Shown here: positions 44,754 through 52,836 of the stretch, in pieces
Layout of the letters: every line of letters starts with the position of its first letter
Position numbering within the stretch: the first letter of the stretch is position 1
Origin: CALGFI01 sp963786805
GTDB taxonomy: Bacteria > Actinomycetota > UBA4738 > HRBIN12
DNA length: 64,000 bases
Direction of reading: 5' to 3'
Assembly (NCBI GenBank): GCA_963786805.1
Contig: CAWBAK010000004.1
Location: 434,001-498,000 of the forward strand
The notes under the pieces: model-generated
The model's database searches: none
What the model was told of the DNA's origin: nothing
Seen by the model: only the letters and a program-made list of their open reading frames with translations
Translations under genes and position numbers: made by a program

Positions 44754-45332
44754 TCAGCGACTCTTCTGAAGGGCGATCAGCTCCGAGATCTGTCCGCGCA
44801 TCTCCTGGAGGCTTCGCGAGATCCCCGACAGTTGTTCCTGCACCCGGTCCGAGCGCAGACCGAGGGCCTGGAAACGCTCCTCGGTGAGCTCGAGCATCCC
44901 TCGGATCGACCGGGCCTGCTGCGATCCGGGCGCCGTCGCTCGGCCGGCCGGGACCGCCGCGATCTGCGCGGCTTGTGAGCGCAGGATCGTCTCGGCCATC
45001 GCGAAGACGCGCTTCTGCGCCGCGCGGGCGAGGGCCTCCTGCCGCCACCAGTGACGGAAGTTCCTCACCATCCCCTTCCGGCCGTGGCGCGGGCCGGGGG
45101 TTGAAGGCGCCGGCGGGATGAACGCGATCGGGGACCGTTCGAGCTCGACCACGGGACCGCCCATCGAATCCATCAAGGCCTCGACCAGCGAGAGGCGAAC
45201 CCCCGGCTCCTCCTCCATGGGAGCCCACGGGTCCGCGGTGGTCGCTCGCGGGCCGGGGACGGCGTCCGACCTCCGTGCGATCGTGAACAGCGGCTCCGAT
45301 GCGGGGCGTGCCGTTCGATCCTCCAGCGTCAT
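44754..45332 (-). CDS. Hypothetical protein with C-terminal coiled coil
   Basis: 192 residues; I do not recognise it. The N-terminal half is Pro/Arg/Glu-rich and probably disordered. A basic amphipathic stretch (RKGMVRNFRHWWRQEALARAAQKR) follows, then a helical coiled-coil end (LRSDRVQEQLSGISRSLQEMRGQI). No signal peptide or membrane segment. Convergent with the M23 peptidase gene. Confidence 0.6.
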   Translation of the reverse strand: MTLEDRTARPASEPLFTIARRSDAVPGPRATTADPWAPMEEEPGVRLSLVEALMDSMGGPVVELERSPIAFIPPAPSTPGPRHGRKGMVRNFRHWWRQEALARAAQKRVFAMAETILRSQAAQIAAVPAGRATAPGSQQARSIRGMLELTEERFQALGLRSDRVQEQLSGISRSLQEMRGQISELIALQKSR

Positions 45333-45530
45333 CTCCGTTCGCCTCCTCGGGGGGGAAGAACCCGCGGATCGGCGCGAGCGTCACCGCCGGTCCGGGGTGG
45401 AGAACCGTAGAGCCGGGCGAGGGGCCTTTCAACGACCCGGGCCTGTCTCACTCTTCGGCCCGTTGTTCGGCCTCGTTGGATCGCTGCCGTTCCCGGTAGG
45501 GTCGATGCAGACACGACCGAGGAGGCCGAG

Positions 45531-45962
45531 ATGCCGGTTCGCACCGCCGATGCCGAGTGGACGGGGACCCTTCAGGAGGGCACGGGGCGCATGCGTTTCG
45601 GAGGGGGCGCGTTCGAGGGCCAGTACTCGTTCGGCTCGCGCTTCGAGGAGGGCGAGGGAACGAACCCCGAGGAGCTCATCGCGGCGGCGCACGCCGGGTG
45701 TTACTCGATGGCGTTCTCGGGCAACCTCGTCAAGGCGGGATTCGCGCCCGAGCACATCTCGACGACGGCGGTGGTTCATCTCGACAAGGGCGAGTCCGGC
45801 TTCTCGATCTCGGGGATCGAGTTGAAAACCGAAGCGAAGGTGGGCGGCGACATCGACGATGCACGCTTCCAGGAGATCGCGGCGCAGACCAAGGACGGAT
45901 GTCCCGTGTCCCGAGCGCTCGCCGCGATCGGAGACATCAGCGTGACGGCCAAGCTGCTCTGA
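45531..45962 (+). CDS. OsmC family peroxiredoxin
   Basis: 143 residues. OsmC-type hydroperoxide reductase: two redox cysteines, one in AAHAGCYSMAFSGNL and one in TKDGCPVSRALA, with the active-site Arg/Glu region in NPEELIAAAHAGC. AGGAGG lies before the ATG. It removes organic hydroperoxides in the cytoplasm. It sits next to a copper protein and a cupin, but these are separately spaced. Confidence 0.94.
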   Translation: MPVRTADAEWTGTLQEGTGRMRFGGGAFEGQYSFGSRFEEGEGTNPEELIAAAHAGCYSMAFSGNLVKAGFAPEHISTTAVVHLDKGESGFSISGIELKTEAKVGGDIDDARFQEIAAQTKDGCPVSRALAAIGDISVTAKLL

Positions 45963-46060
45963 GAACGGGCGGTCGGCGGCGGGGCGACATCCGGACGCCG
46001 CCCCGCCTCGTACCATCCATGGTTCCCCGACGTTCCGAGAGACCGGGAGGTGGCACACCT

Positions 46061-46424
46061 ATGAAGAGGTCACATGCCCGTATCGCCGTGGTCGCGGCAA
46101 CCGCGATCGCGCTGGTGGTCCCCGCCATCGCGGCCGAGGCGCAGCGTCAGCCGGCGCGGCCTGGGCCCGCTCGGCACCGCCGCGAGGGTCAGGATGGTGG
46201 ACGGCAATCGTTTCCGGCCGGCCACCTTGACCGTCGCCCGCGGCACGAGGGTGCGATGGGTGAACAGCGACAACGTCTCGCACACCACCACGTCGAACAC
46301 GGGGGTCTGGGCGGCGACGCTTTCCCCTGGTGAGCGCTTCGCGCGCCGGTTCCGCCGCGCGGGCGAGTTCAACTATCGGTGCACGATCCACACGGGGATG
46401 ATCGGGAGGATCGTCGTCAACTAG
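46061..46424 (+). CDS. Secreted plastocyanin-like cupredoxin, frameshifted
   Basis: About 121 residues after correction. ATG 46061 follows GGGAGGTGG; signal peptide HARIAVVAATAIALVVPAIAAEA. The frame changes between about 46150 and 46195 (one extra base). The mature domain RMVDGNRFRPATLTVARGTRVRWVN holds the first strand, His in SDNVSHTTTS, and the Cys-His-Met ligands in YRCTIHTGMIG, so the type 1 copper site is complete. Probably an extracytoplasmic electron carrier. Confidence 0.85.
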
Positions 46425-46471
46425 CAGCGCCTCTCTATCATCCGGTCAGGCGAGACGGGATGGGAGCGGCG

Positions 46472-46806
46472 ATGGCCGAGCTCGGCGCTGGGGTCTACGT
46501 CACCAGGATCGATACCGACGACTGGGAGCCCGACGAGGAAGTTGGTGGCTCCGCCCACATGCTGTTCGACGAGGCAGACGATTCCAAGGTCGGTCTGTGG
46601 AAGGCTGAGCGGGCCCGGTGAACCCGACCGAGGTGGAGCTCCCGGCCAGGGAGACGATCATCGTCCTCGAGGGCAAGGTGCGCATCGAGATCGAAGGGAG
46701 CCCGACGCTCGAGCTGGGATCGGGCGACCTGGTCTCGATCCCGAGGGCCGCCCGGATCACGTGGGCTCCCGATCCCGATTGCCGGGTGGTCTGGGTCTAC
46801 TCGTGA
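46472..46806 (+). CDS. Small cupin-domain protein, frameshifted
   Basis: About 112 residues if one missing base near 46610 is restored (the reading A-E-P-G-P-V-N-P-T-E then joins the two halves). The second half has the cupin pattern of ETIIVLEGKVRIEIEGSPTLELGSGDLVSIPRA, and HMLFDEADD in the first half. The usual His-x-His metal motif is replaced, so it may not bind metal. Function unknown. Confidence 0.7.
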
Positions 46807-46841
46807 GCTCGGCCGGGTGATCGTCGGTCGACGAACGCCGG

Positions 46842-47652
46842 CTAGGAGGCCGCTCGCTCGAGGGCTCGCCTCGCCGCCTGGCCGTTCAGCCGGACCGCGA
46901 TCAAGATGGTCGTGAAGCTCACGGCCAGGAGCAGGGTCGCGATCGCGTTGATCACCGGCGTCAGACCGAATCGGATCCTCGAGTAGACGCGGATCGGGAA
47001 CGTGACCGAGGTAGGCCCGGACGTGAAGAACGCGATGATGAACTCGTCGAAGGAGAGCGTGAAGGCGATGAGTGCGCCCGCTGCGATGCCGGGGACGATC
47101 AGGGGCAGCGTCACTCGGAGGAAGGTCGCGGCGTTGCTCGCACCGAGATCGTGCGCCGCCTCTTCGATCGACCGATCGAAGTACGCGAGGCGCGTCCGGA
47201 CGATCGCCGACACGAAGATCATGTCGAACACGACGTGAGCGGCGATGACCGTGTGCAGCCCGAGGGCGACTCCCGCCAGGGTGAAGAACGACAGGAGGCC
47301 GATCGCCAAGCACGATGTCGGGAACGACGGCCGGGAGGAAGAGGAGGCTGTCGAGCACCCGGCTCCGAACGGTCCGCTCGAGCCCGAGCGCAAGCAAGGT
47401 GCCGAGCACGGTCGAGATGACCGTCACGGCGAGGGCGACGAACACCGTGTTCTTGAGGGCATCGATCAGATCCTGGCTCCTCAGGAGCTCGCCGTACCAC
47501 TCGGTCGAGAACCCGCTCCAGCGCGTGGGCTGACCGCCTCGATTGAAGGACAGCACCACGATCACGAGGATCGGCAGGTACAGGAACCCGTAGACGAAGA
47601 CGCTGCTCGCGGTCAGCAACGCGATCGCGCGTGCGCCCGGCCTACGTGACAT
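46842..47652 (-). CDS. Polyamine-type ABC permease, PotC-like (second set), frameshifted
   Basis: About 270 residues after correcting one extra base near 47306. The first part (VYGFLYLPILVIVVLSFNRGG, TRWSGFSTEWYGELL) and second part (AIGLLSFFTLAGVALGLHTV, EAAHDLGASNAATFLRVTLPLI as EAA loop) together make a full six-helix PotC. Start ATG 47652 or 47661, both inside the end of the preceding permease gene. It is the third gene of a potDBC operon on the minus strand, again with no ATPase gene. Confidence 0.82.
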
Positions 47653-48545
47653 GGGGCGCATGCCGTTTCTCTCGGTTGAGGATCCAGGATTGAACCAGCA
47701 GCAGGAGCAGCGTGATCATCATCACGAACAGGGCGAACGTCGCTCCGAACGGCCAATCTCGCGCCTGGAAGAACTGGCTCTGGATCAGGTTGCCGACCAT
47801 GATCTCCTTCCCGCCCCCCAAGCAGATCGGGCACGATGAAGTTCCCGAGGCTCGGCACGAAGACGAAGATGCAACCGGCCATCACCCGGGAAGCGTGAGC
47901 GGGAGCGTGACCCGGAAGAACGCCCGCACCGGGCCCGCGCCGAGGTCGGAGGCCGCTTCCCGCGGCGGCCGGCCGAGGCGCTCGATCGACGCGTAGAGCG
48001 GCAGGATCATCAGCGGCAGGTACGCGTAGAGCAGGCCGACGACGATCGCGAACTCGTTGTTGAGGAGCGGGAGGGAGCCCTCGACGAGCCCGGCGCCGCG
48101 CAACGACCGGTTGATCAAGCCCTCGTTGCCCAGGAGCACGATCCACGCGTACGTCCGGATCAGCAGGTTCGTCCAGAACGGAAGGACGACCAGGACCAGC
48201 AGGCCGAGCCGGTATCGCGCGGGCCGAGTGGCGATGAAGTACGCAACCGCGTAGCCGAGGAAGAGGGCGATCGCCGTGGTGAGCAGCGCGGTTCGCAGCG
48301 AGAACAGCAGGACGTCGACGAAGAGCGGGTCCAACGCGCGCCCGTAGTTGTCGAACGTGAACGTGTAGTCGATGCCCCCGGTGGGACTTCTGCGGAAGAA
48401 GCTGTACGCGAGGACCAGCCCAGCGGGGACCAGGAACAGCACGCGACCAGTAGGCCAGACCCGGCCCGATCAAGAGCGCGCGCCGAGCCCACGGGCCGCT
48501 CTGGCCGGCCGCTCCAGGCGATCGCTTCTTCGTGCTCGCCGGGAC
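47642..48545 (-). pseudogene. Polyamine-type ABC permease, PotB-like (second set), three frameshifts
   Basis: Pieces in three frames add up to a whole PotB: LLIGPGLAYWS, then LFLVPAGLVLAYSFFRRSPTGG ... DLGAGPVRAFFRVTLPLTLPG, then VMAGCIFVFVPSLGNFIVPDLLGG, then EIMVGNLIQSQFFQARDWPFG ... ILNREKRHAPHVT. Shifts lie near 48446-48455, 47884 and at a run of six identical bases (47814-47819). No normal start codon is found near 48545. Either a noisy stretch of sequence or a young pseudogene; intact neighbours on both sides in the same operon favour error. Confidence 0.75.
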
Positions 48546-48562
48546 CCCGCTCGGCGGTACGG

Positions 48563-49657
48563 CTACGCCGCCTTGATCTCTGCCACCGCCTGCGTCCACG
48601 CCGCCTGAGCATCGGCGCCGAGCGGGAGGTCCTCCTCGTAGCCGAGGAGCTCGTCCGGCGAGATCCCCATGTTCGGGTAGGCCTCGACGATGGCGGGATC
48701 GAGCAGGTCCATCGCGGCGCCGCTCGGGACCTTGTAGAGCACCAGCTCGGCGACCTTCACGTGGTTCGCGGGGTCGAGCACGAAGTTGATGAAGGCGTGC
48801 GCCCCTTCCTTGTTCTCCGAGGACTCGAGGATGATCATCGTGTCGGCGAACAGGTCGCTGCCCTCGCTCGGCACGACGAACTCGACGTTCTCGTTCGTCG
48901 CGTAGTTGCACCAGCCGTCCCACGCGTGGACGAGGCCGGCACTCCCGTCGTCGAGCCGGGCATAGAAGTCGGTGTCGTTGAACTGAAGCAGGCTGTCCTT
49001 CGCGGCGAGCGTGAGCTGCTTCGCCTCCTCGATCTGGGCAAGGTCCTCCGTGTTGATCGAATACCCCAGGCTGAGCAGCGCGGGCTGCAGCATCCACCGC
49101 TCCGTGGTGAGGATCGTGACCTTGCCTTCGAGCTCGGGTGCCGGCTCGAGGAGGTCCTGCCAGCTATCGATCTCGGTGTCGACGAGGTCGGTGCGGTAGC
49201 ACAGACCGGTCGTCCCCCACGTGTAGGGAACGGAGTACACGTTGCCCGGGTCGAAGGCGAGCTCGGTCGCCTCGGGGTAGAGGTTCGAGATGTTCGGGAG
49301 CTGCGAATGATCGAGCTCGGCCAGCCACCCGTTGTCGACGAGCGTCTGGATGTAGTTGCCAGTGACCATGACCACGTCGAAGCCCGCTCCCCCGGCGGCC
49401 TGGACCTTCCCGAGCATGTCCTCGTTGTTCACGAACTCCGAGAGCGTGACCTCGACGCCGGTCTGGGCGGTGAAGTCCTCGAGGAAACCCTCGGGCGTGT
49501 ACGCGCCGAAGTTCCCGAAGACGATCTCCTGGTCCTCGAGCGGGACGGCGGGATCGTCGGGGCTTGACGGACCCGGGTCATCCGAACCGCAAGCCGCGGC
49601 AACCAGCAACGTTGCGAGGACGAGCGGAAGGAAACGAACGACGCGAGATCGGTACAC
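48563..49657 (-). CDS. Polyamine-type ABC transporter substrate-binding lipoprotein (second set)
   Basis: 364 residues from GTG 49657, with GGGGGG before it. Sec-type lipoprotein signal (FLPLVLATLLVAAACGSDD), unlike the Tat signal of the other binding protein in the window. Mature part IVFGNFGAYTPEGFLEDFTAQTGVEVTLSEF and YSVPYTWGTTGLCYRTD match PotD/PotF. It heads the second potDBC operon. Substrate not determined. Confidence 0.9.
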   Translation of the reverse strand: MYRSRVVRFLPLVLATLLVAAACGSDDPGPSSPDDPAVPLEDQEIVFGNFGAYTPEGFLEDFTAQTGVEVTLSEFVNNEDMLGKVQAAGGAGFDVVMVTGNYIQTLVDNGWLAELDHSQLPNISNLYPEATELAFDPGNVYSVPYTWGTTGLCYRTDLVDTEIDSWQDLLEPAPELEGKVTILTTERWMLQPALLSLGYSINTEDLAQIEEAKQLTLAAKDSLLQFNDTDFYARLDDGSAGLVHAWDGWCNYATNENVEFVVPSEGSDLFADTMIILESSENKEGAHAFINFVLDPANHVKVAELVLYKVPSGAAMDLLDPAIVEAYPNMGISPDELLGYEEDLPLGADAQAAWTQAVAEIKAA

Positions 49658-49735
49658 GAATGCCCCCCTGACCACCCGATTCGGCTCGGACTATATGCGG
49701 GCGCCGCGAAGACCGGTCAACGCACGCTTCCCGGA

Positions 49736-49776
49736 CGTGCTTCGGAGACGGCGTGCTCCGGAGACGGCGTGCTTCG
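49736..49776. repeat. Short tandem repeat (2.5 units of 16 bp) in the promoter region of the glycosyltransferase gene
   Basis: CGTGCTTCGGAGACGG at 49736-49751, CGTGCTCCGGAGACGG at 49752-49767 (one mismatch) and a third partial copy at 49768-49776. TAGGCT follows at 49780-49785 and would serve as the -10 box of the glycosyltransferase gene. Possible operator, or a slippage repeat. Confidence 0.6.
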
Positions 49777-49846
49777 TACTAGGCTCCCTCGATCACGGCA
49801 CGCGGTGCGCTGCCGACAGGCGAGATTCCAGGAGGTCGGAACGGCG

Positions 49847-51151
49847 ATGTCGGACGACCGGCTGACGATCGTCTTCATGCCCGAGAGCGCGTACGGGCCG
49901 ACGAACAACTGCGTGGGCATCGGCAAGATCCTCGAGCGGCGAGGCCACCGCGTCGTCTTCGCGGCGGAGGCGTCGTGGAAGGGACGGCTCGAGCCGCTCG
50001 GGTTCGAGGAGGATCTGGTCGATCTCGCCCCGCCACCCGAGGCCGAGGGCGACCAGGATGCCGGCCAGTTCTGGACGGACTTCATCACCGAGACGGCGCC
50101 CGAGTTCCGCAAGCCGACGATCGAGCAGCTCGACACCTTCATCGAGCCGGTGTTCCGTTCCCTCGTCGACGGCGCCAAGTACTGCGAGCCGCAGCTGAAG
50201 GAGATCCTGGAGCGGGCGGATCCCGACGTGATCGTCGAGGACAACGTGAGCGTGTTCCCGGCGCTGCTCACCCACGGCGCGCCGTTCGTCCGGATCATGT
50301 CGTGCAACCCGCTGGAGATGAAGGATCCGGACCTCGCGCCGACCTTCAGCGGCTACGCGGCCGAGGACCGGAAGGGCTGGGACGAGTTCCGAGCGGAGTA
50401 CGAGCGGACCCATCGCGCGCTGTGGAACGAGACGAACGAGTGGGTGCGCGAGCAGGGCGCTCCCCCGCTCCCGGACCTCGAGTTCATCCACGAGTCCCCG
50501 GACCTGAACCTGTACGTGTATCCCGAGATCGCCGACTACTCACGCGCTCGTCCGCTCGGGAGCACGTGGCACCGGTTGGATTCGAGCGTTCGCGGAACCG
50601 AGGACGACTTCGAGGTTCCTGACGCGCTGGCTGGCGGCGAGGGATCGCTGATCTACCTGTCGCTCGGCTCGCTCGGCTCGGCCGACGTCGAGCTGATGCG
50701 GCGTCTCGTCGACGTGCTAAGCCGGACGCCGCATCGCTACATCGTTTCCAAAGGGCCGCGCGCGGGCGACTTCGACCTGCCCGGCACCATGTGGGGAGAA
50801 GCACGCGTGCCGCAGACCTCGATCATCCCGCTCGCCGACCTCGTGATCACTCACGGCGGCAACAACACGACGACGGAGGCGTTCCACTTCGGCAAGCCGA
50901 TGATCGTGCTGCCGTTGTTCTGGGATCAGTACGACAACGCCCAGCGCGTCCAGGAGCTCGGGTTCGGCGCCCGGCTCGACACGTACGCGTTCGAGGAGCG
51001 CGAGATGCACGACGCGATCGAGCGCCTCCTCGGCGACACCGCGCTGCGCGAACGGATGGCCAAGGAAGGCGAGGAGATCCGCCGCCGCGACGGAACGGCC
51101 AAGGCCGCGGACCTCATCGAGGATCTCGGCCGGCGCGGTTCGCGACGCTAG
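49847..51151 (+). CDS. UGT-type glycosyltransferase (GT1 family)
   Basis: 434 residues from ATG 49847, with AGGAGG 11 bases ahead. GT-B fold: N-terminal acceptor domain (IVFMPESAYGPTNNCVGIGKILERRGHRVVFAAE), C-terminal donor domain with LIYLSLGSLGS and the UGT signature around ITHGGNNTTTEAFHFGKPMIVLPLFWDQYDNAQ. It transfers a sugar from a nucleotide donor to a small hydrophobic acceptor; donor and acceptor are unknown. Monocistronic. Confidence 0.92.
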   Translation: MSDDRLTIVFMPESAYGPTNNCVGIGKILERRGHRVVFAAEASWKGRLEPLGFEEDLVDLAPPPEAEGDQDAGQFWTDFITETAPEFRKPTIEQLDTFIEPVFRSLVDGAKYCEPQLKEILERADPDVIVEDNVSVFPALLTHGAPFVRIMSCNPLEMKDPDLAPTFSGYAAEDRKGWDEFRAEYERTHRALWNETNEWVREQGAPPLPDLEFIHESPDLNLYVYPEIADYSRARPLGSTWHRLDSSVRGTEDDFEVPDALAGGEGSLIYLSLGSLGSADVELMRRLVDVLSRTPHRYIVSKGPRAGDFDLPGTMWGEARVPQTSIIPLADLVITHGGNNTTTEAFHFGKPMIVLPLFWDQYDNAQRVQELGFGARLDTYAFEEREMHDAIERLLGDTALRERMAKEGEEIRRRDGTAKAADLIEDLGRRGSRR

Positions 51152-51175
51152 GCCGAGACGTCCGCGGCCGGGAGC

Positions 51176-51712
51176 TCAAGCCGCCGCGCGATGCTCCTCG
51201 GTCGGCTCGTCGGACGCGGTCGAGGGCGCGGCGGTCGAGCGCATCGTGACCTCCACCGCGACGCCGGCGAGCAGGCCGACGGAGAGGGCGAGCACGCCCC
51301 AGAGCTTGCCGTCCAACCCGAGAGCCAGCGCGCGGTCGATCGCATACCGGCCGGGATCGAACGCGATCGCCGTCGCCGCCGCGATCATCACGAGCGGGAA
51401 CTCGATGCCTCCGTTGGAGTTCCACAGTCCCTTGTCGAGGTGGACGGACAAGATCGCGCTCACCATCATCCCGATGAGCAACGCCGAGCCGAGCGGCGTG
51501 AGCAGGCCGAGGAGCACGAGCACGCCGCCCACCGTCTCGGTCAGACCGCCGACGAGCGCCATCGTCCGGGGCGATCGGTAGCCGATGGAACCGAAGAACC
51601 CCGAGGTCCCTTCCGGCCCTCCTCCACCGAACCAACCGAACAGCTTCTGCGTGCCGTGGCCGATGAACAGCAACCCGACCACGACGCGAAGGATGAGCAT
51701 CCCGACGGACAC
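51176..51712 (-). CDS. DoxX family membrane protein
   Basis: 178 residues from GTG 51712, with GAGGAGGTG seven bases before it (a GTG further upstream at 51733 is less well supported). Four membrane helices, with the DoxX signature LRVVVGLLFIGHGTQKLFGWFGG and LVGGLTETVGGVLVLLGLLTPLGS. The C-terminal tail is Ala/Glu-rich. Function in the family is poorly defined; often linked to thiol or quinone chemistry at the membrane. Convergent with the glycosyltransferase gene. Confidence 0.9.
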   Translation of the reverse strand: MSVGMLILRVVVGLLFIGHGTQKLFGWFGGGGPEGTSGFFGSIGYRSPRTMALVGGLTETVGGVLVLLGLLTPLGSALLIGMMVSAILSVHLDKGLWNSNGGIEFPLVMIAAATAIAFDPGRYAIDRALALGLDGKLWGVLALSVGLLAGVAVEVTMRSTAAPSTASDEPTEEHRAAA

Positions 51713-51802
51713 GCAGACCACCTCCTCGTGCACGCCCCGTACCCAGCCGGGAGCGATCTAAGCCTGGGACGGCGAAGATGGCGGGCCGATCTGGGGACCT
51801 CG

Positions 51803-51885
51803 TGCCCGGGGTGGGATTCGAACCCACACGCCCTTTCGGACCGGTGCTTTTAAGGCACCTCCGTCTGCCGTTCCGGCACCCGGGC
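51803..51885 (-). tRNA. tRNA-Leu(UAA)
   Basis: On the minus strand, from 51885: acceptor GCCCGGG pairs with CCCGGGC, D-arm with CGGAACGGCAGACGG, anticodon stem GGTGC/GCACC with loop CTTAAAA (anticodon TAA), a long variable arm as expected of a class II tRNA, and T-arm GGGTTCGAATCCC. 83 bases, discriminator A, CCA not encoded. Confidence 0.96.
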
Positions 51886-51916
51886 GAACTTCAGGATAGC
51901 GAGGGCGGAGACCGAC

Positions 51917-52801
51917 CTACTGCTCCCCCGAGACCTCGATCGTGACCTTCTCGATGTAGACGGCCTGGGCCGGCTGCTGCCCGGAGATGTCGCCGGCCGC
52001 GGCCGCGTCGGGATCCTGGATCGGGAGGGCCTGGATCTCGCGGGCCACCGTGAGCCCATCGATCACGGTCCCGAAGATCGTGTACGCCGGGTTGGCATCC
52101 AACCGGTGGCCGTTGTTCCCCGTGATGAGGAAGAACTGACTCCCTCCGCTGTTCGGAGCGCCGCTGTTCGCCATCGCGAACACGCCCGGGCCGTACGTCT
52201 CTCCGCCCTCAAGCTCGTCGGGGATCGTGTAGCCCGGTCCGCTCGTGCCTTCCCCGACCGGGTCTCCGCCCTGGATCACGTCGAGCGAGGTGTCGAGGCG
52301 ATGGATCCGGGTGCCGTCGAAGTAGCCCTCCTGCGCGAGGAACACGAAGCTGTTCACGGTCTCGGGCGCGGTGTCGGCGAGCAGCTCGATGACGATGTCG
52401 CCGCATGAGGTCTCGAAGGTTGCCGTATAGACCGAACCGACCTCGATCACCTGCGCCGGCGCGTTGAACTGCGGCTTGGGACGGAGCGCGCCCTGGGGAA
52501 CCTCCGCACCGCAGGCCACCTCATCGGGGCCGGGCTCGGGCCGAACGGTGCCGGTCTTCGTGCCCAGGTCTCCACTGGGGCTCGCACTCGGACTCGCGCT
52601 CGGGTCGGGCGTCGGCGTGGCGGAGGGGTCCCCGTCGCCGCCGCCGATGAACGTGGTGAAGAGCAGGACACCGCCGACGAGGGCGATGACGAGGGCGACG
52701 GCGATCGTCCCCATCTGGCGCTTGCGCTGCTGCTGACGCTTCTGTGCTCTCCGCAGCGCCGCCTGGCGAGCGAGCTGCCGGTTCCGCGTTTGTTTGGGCA
52801 C
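51917..52801 (-). CDS. Membrane-anchored extracytoplasmic cyclophilin
   Basis: 294 residues from GTG 52801. A basic N-terminus (KQTRNRQLARQAALRRAQKR) and one transmembrane segment (IAVALVIALVGGVLLFTTFIGGG) are followed by a Ser/Pro/Thr linker and a cyclophilin domain: FETSCGDIVIELLADTAPETVNSFVFLA, DGTRIHRLDTSLDVIQGGDP, FAMANSGAPNSGGSQFFLITGN, YTIFGTVIDGLTVA. The catalytic Arg is in RIHR instead of FHRV. It probably helps fold exported proteins. TACCCT ends seven bases before the start. Confidence 0.92.
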   Translation of the reverse strand: MPKQTRNRQLARQAALRRAQKRQQQRKRQMGTIAVALVIALVGGVLLFTTFIGGGDGDPSATPTPDPSASPSASPSGDLGTKTGTVRPEPGPDEVACGAEVPQGALRPKPQFNAPAQVIEVGSVYTATFETSCGDIVIELLADTAPETVNSFVFLAQEGYFDGTRIHRLDTSLDVIQGGDPVGEGTSGPGYTIPDELEGGETYGPGVFAMANSGAPNSGGSQFFLITGNNGHRLDANPAYTIFGTVIDGLTVAREIQALPIQDPDAAAAGDISGQQPAQAVYIEKVTIEVSGEQ

Positions 52802-52836
52802 GGCGACGAGGGTACACAACGGCTGCGGTTCCGCTG

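Noticed and set aside
42034..45432. A single 1132-codon minus-strand frame including the phosphoesterase
   Set aside because: The phosphoesterase signal peptide begins at ATG 43479. The upstream 650 codons are antisense to the M23 peptidase gene.
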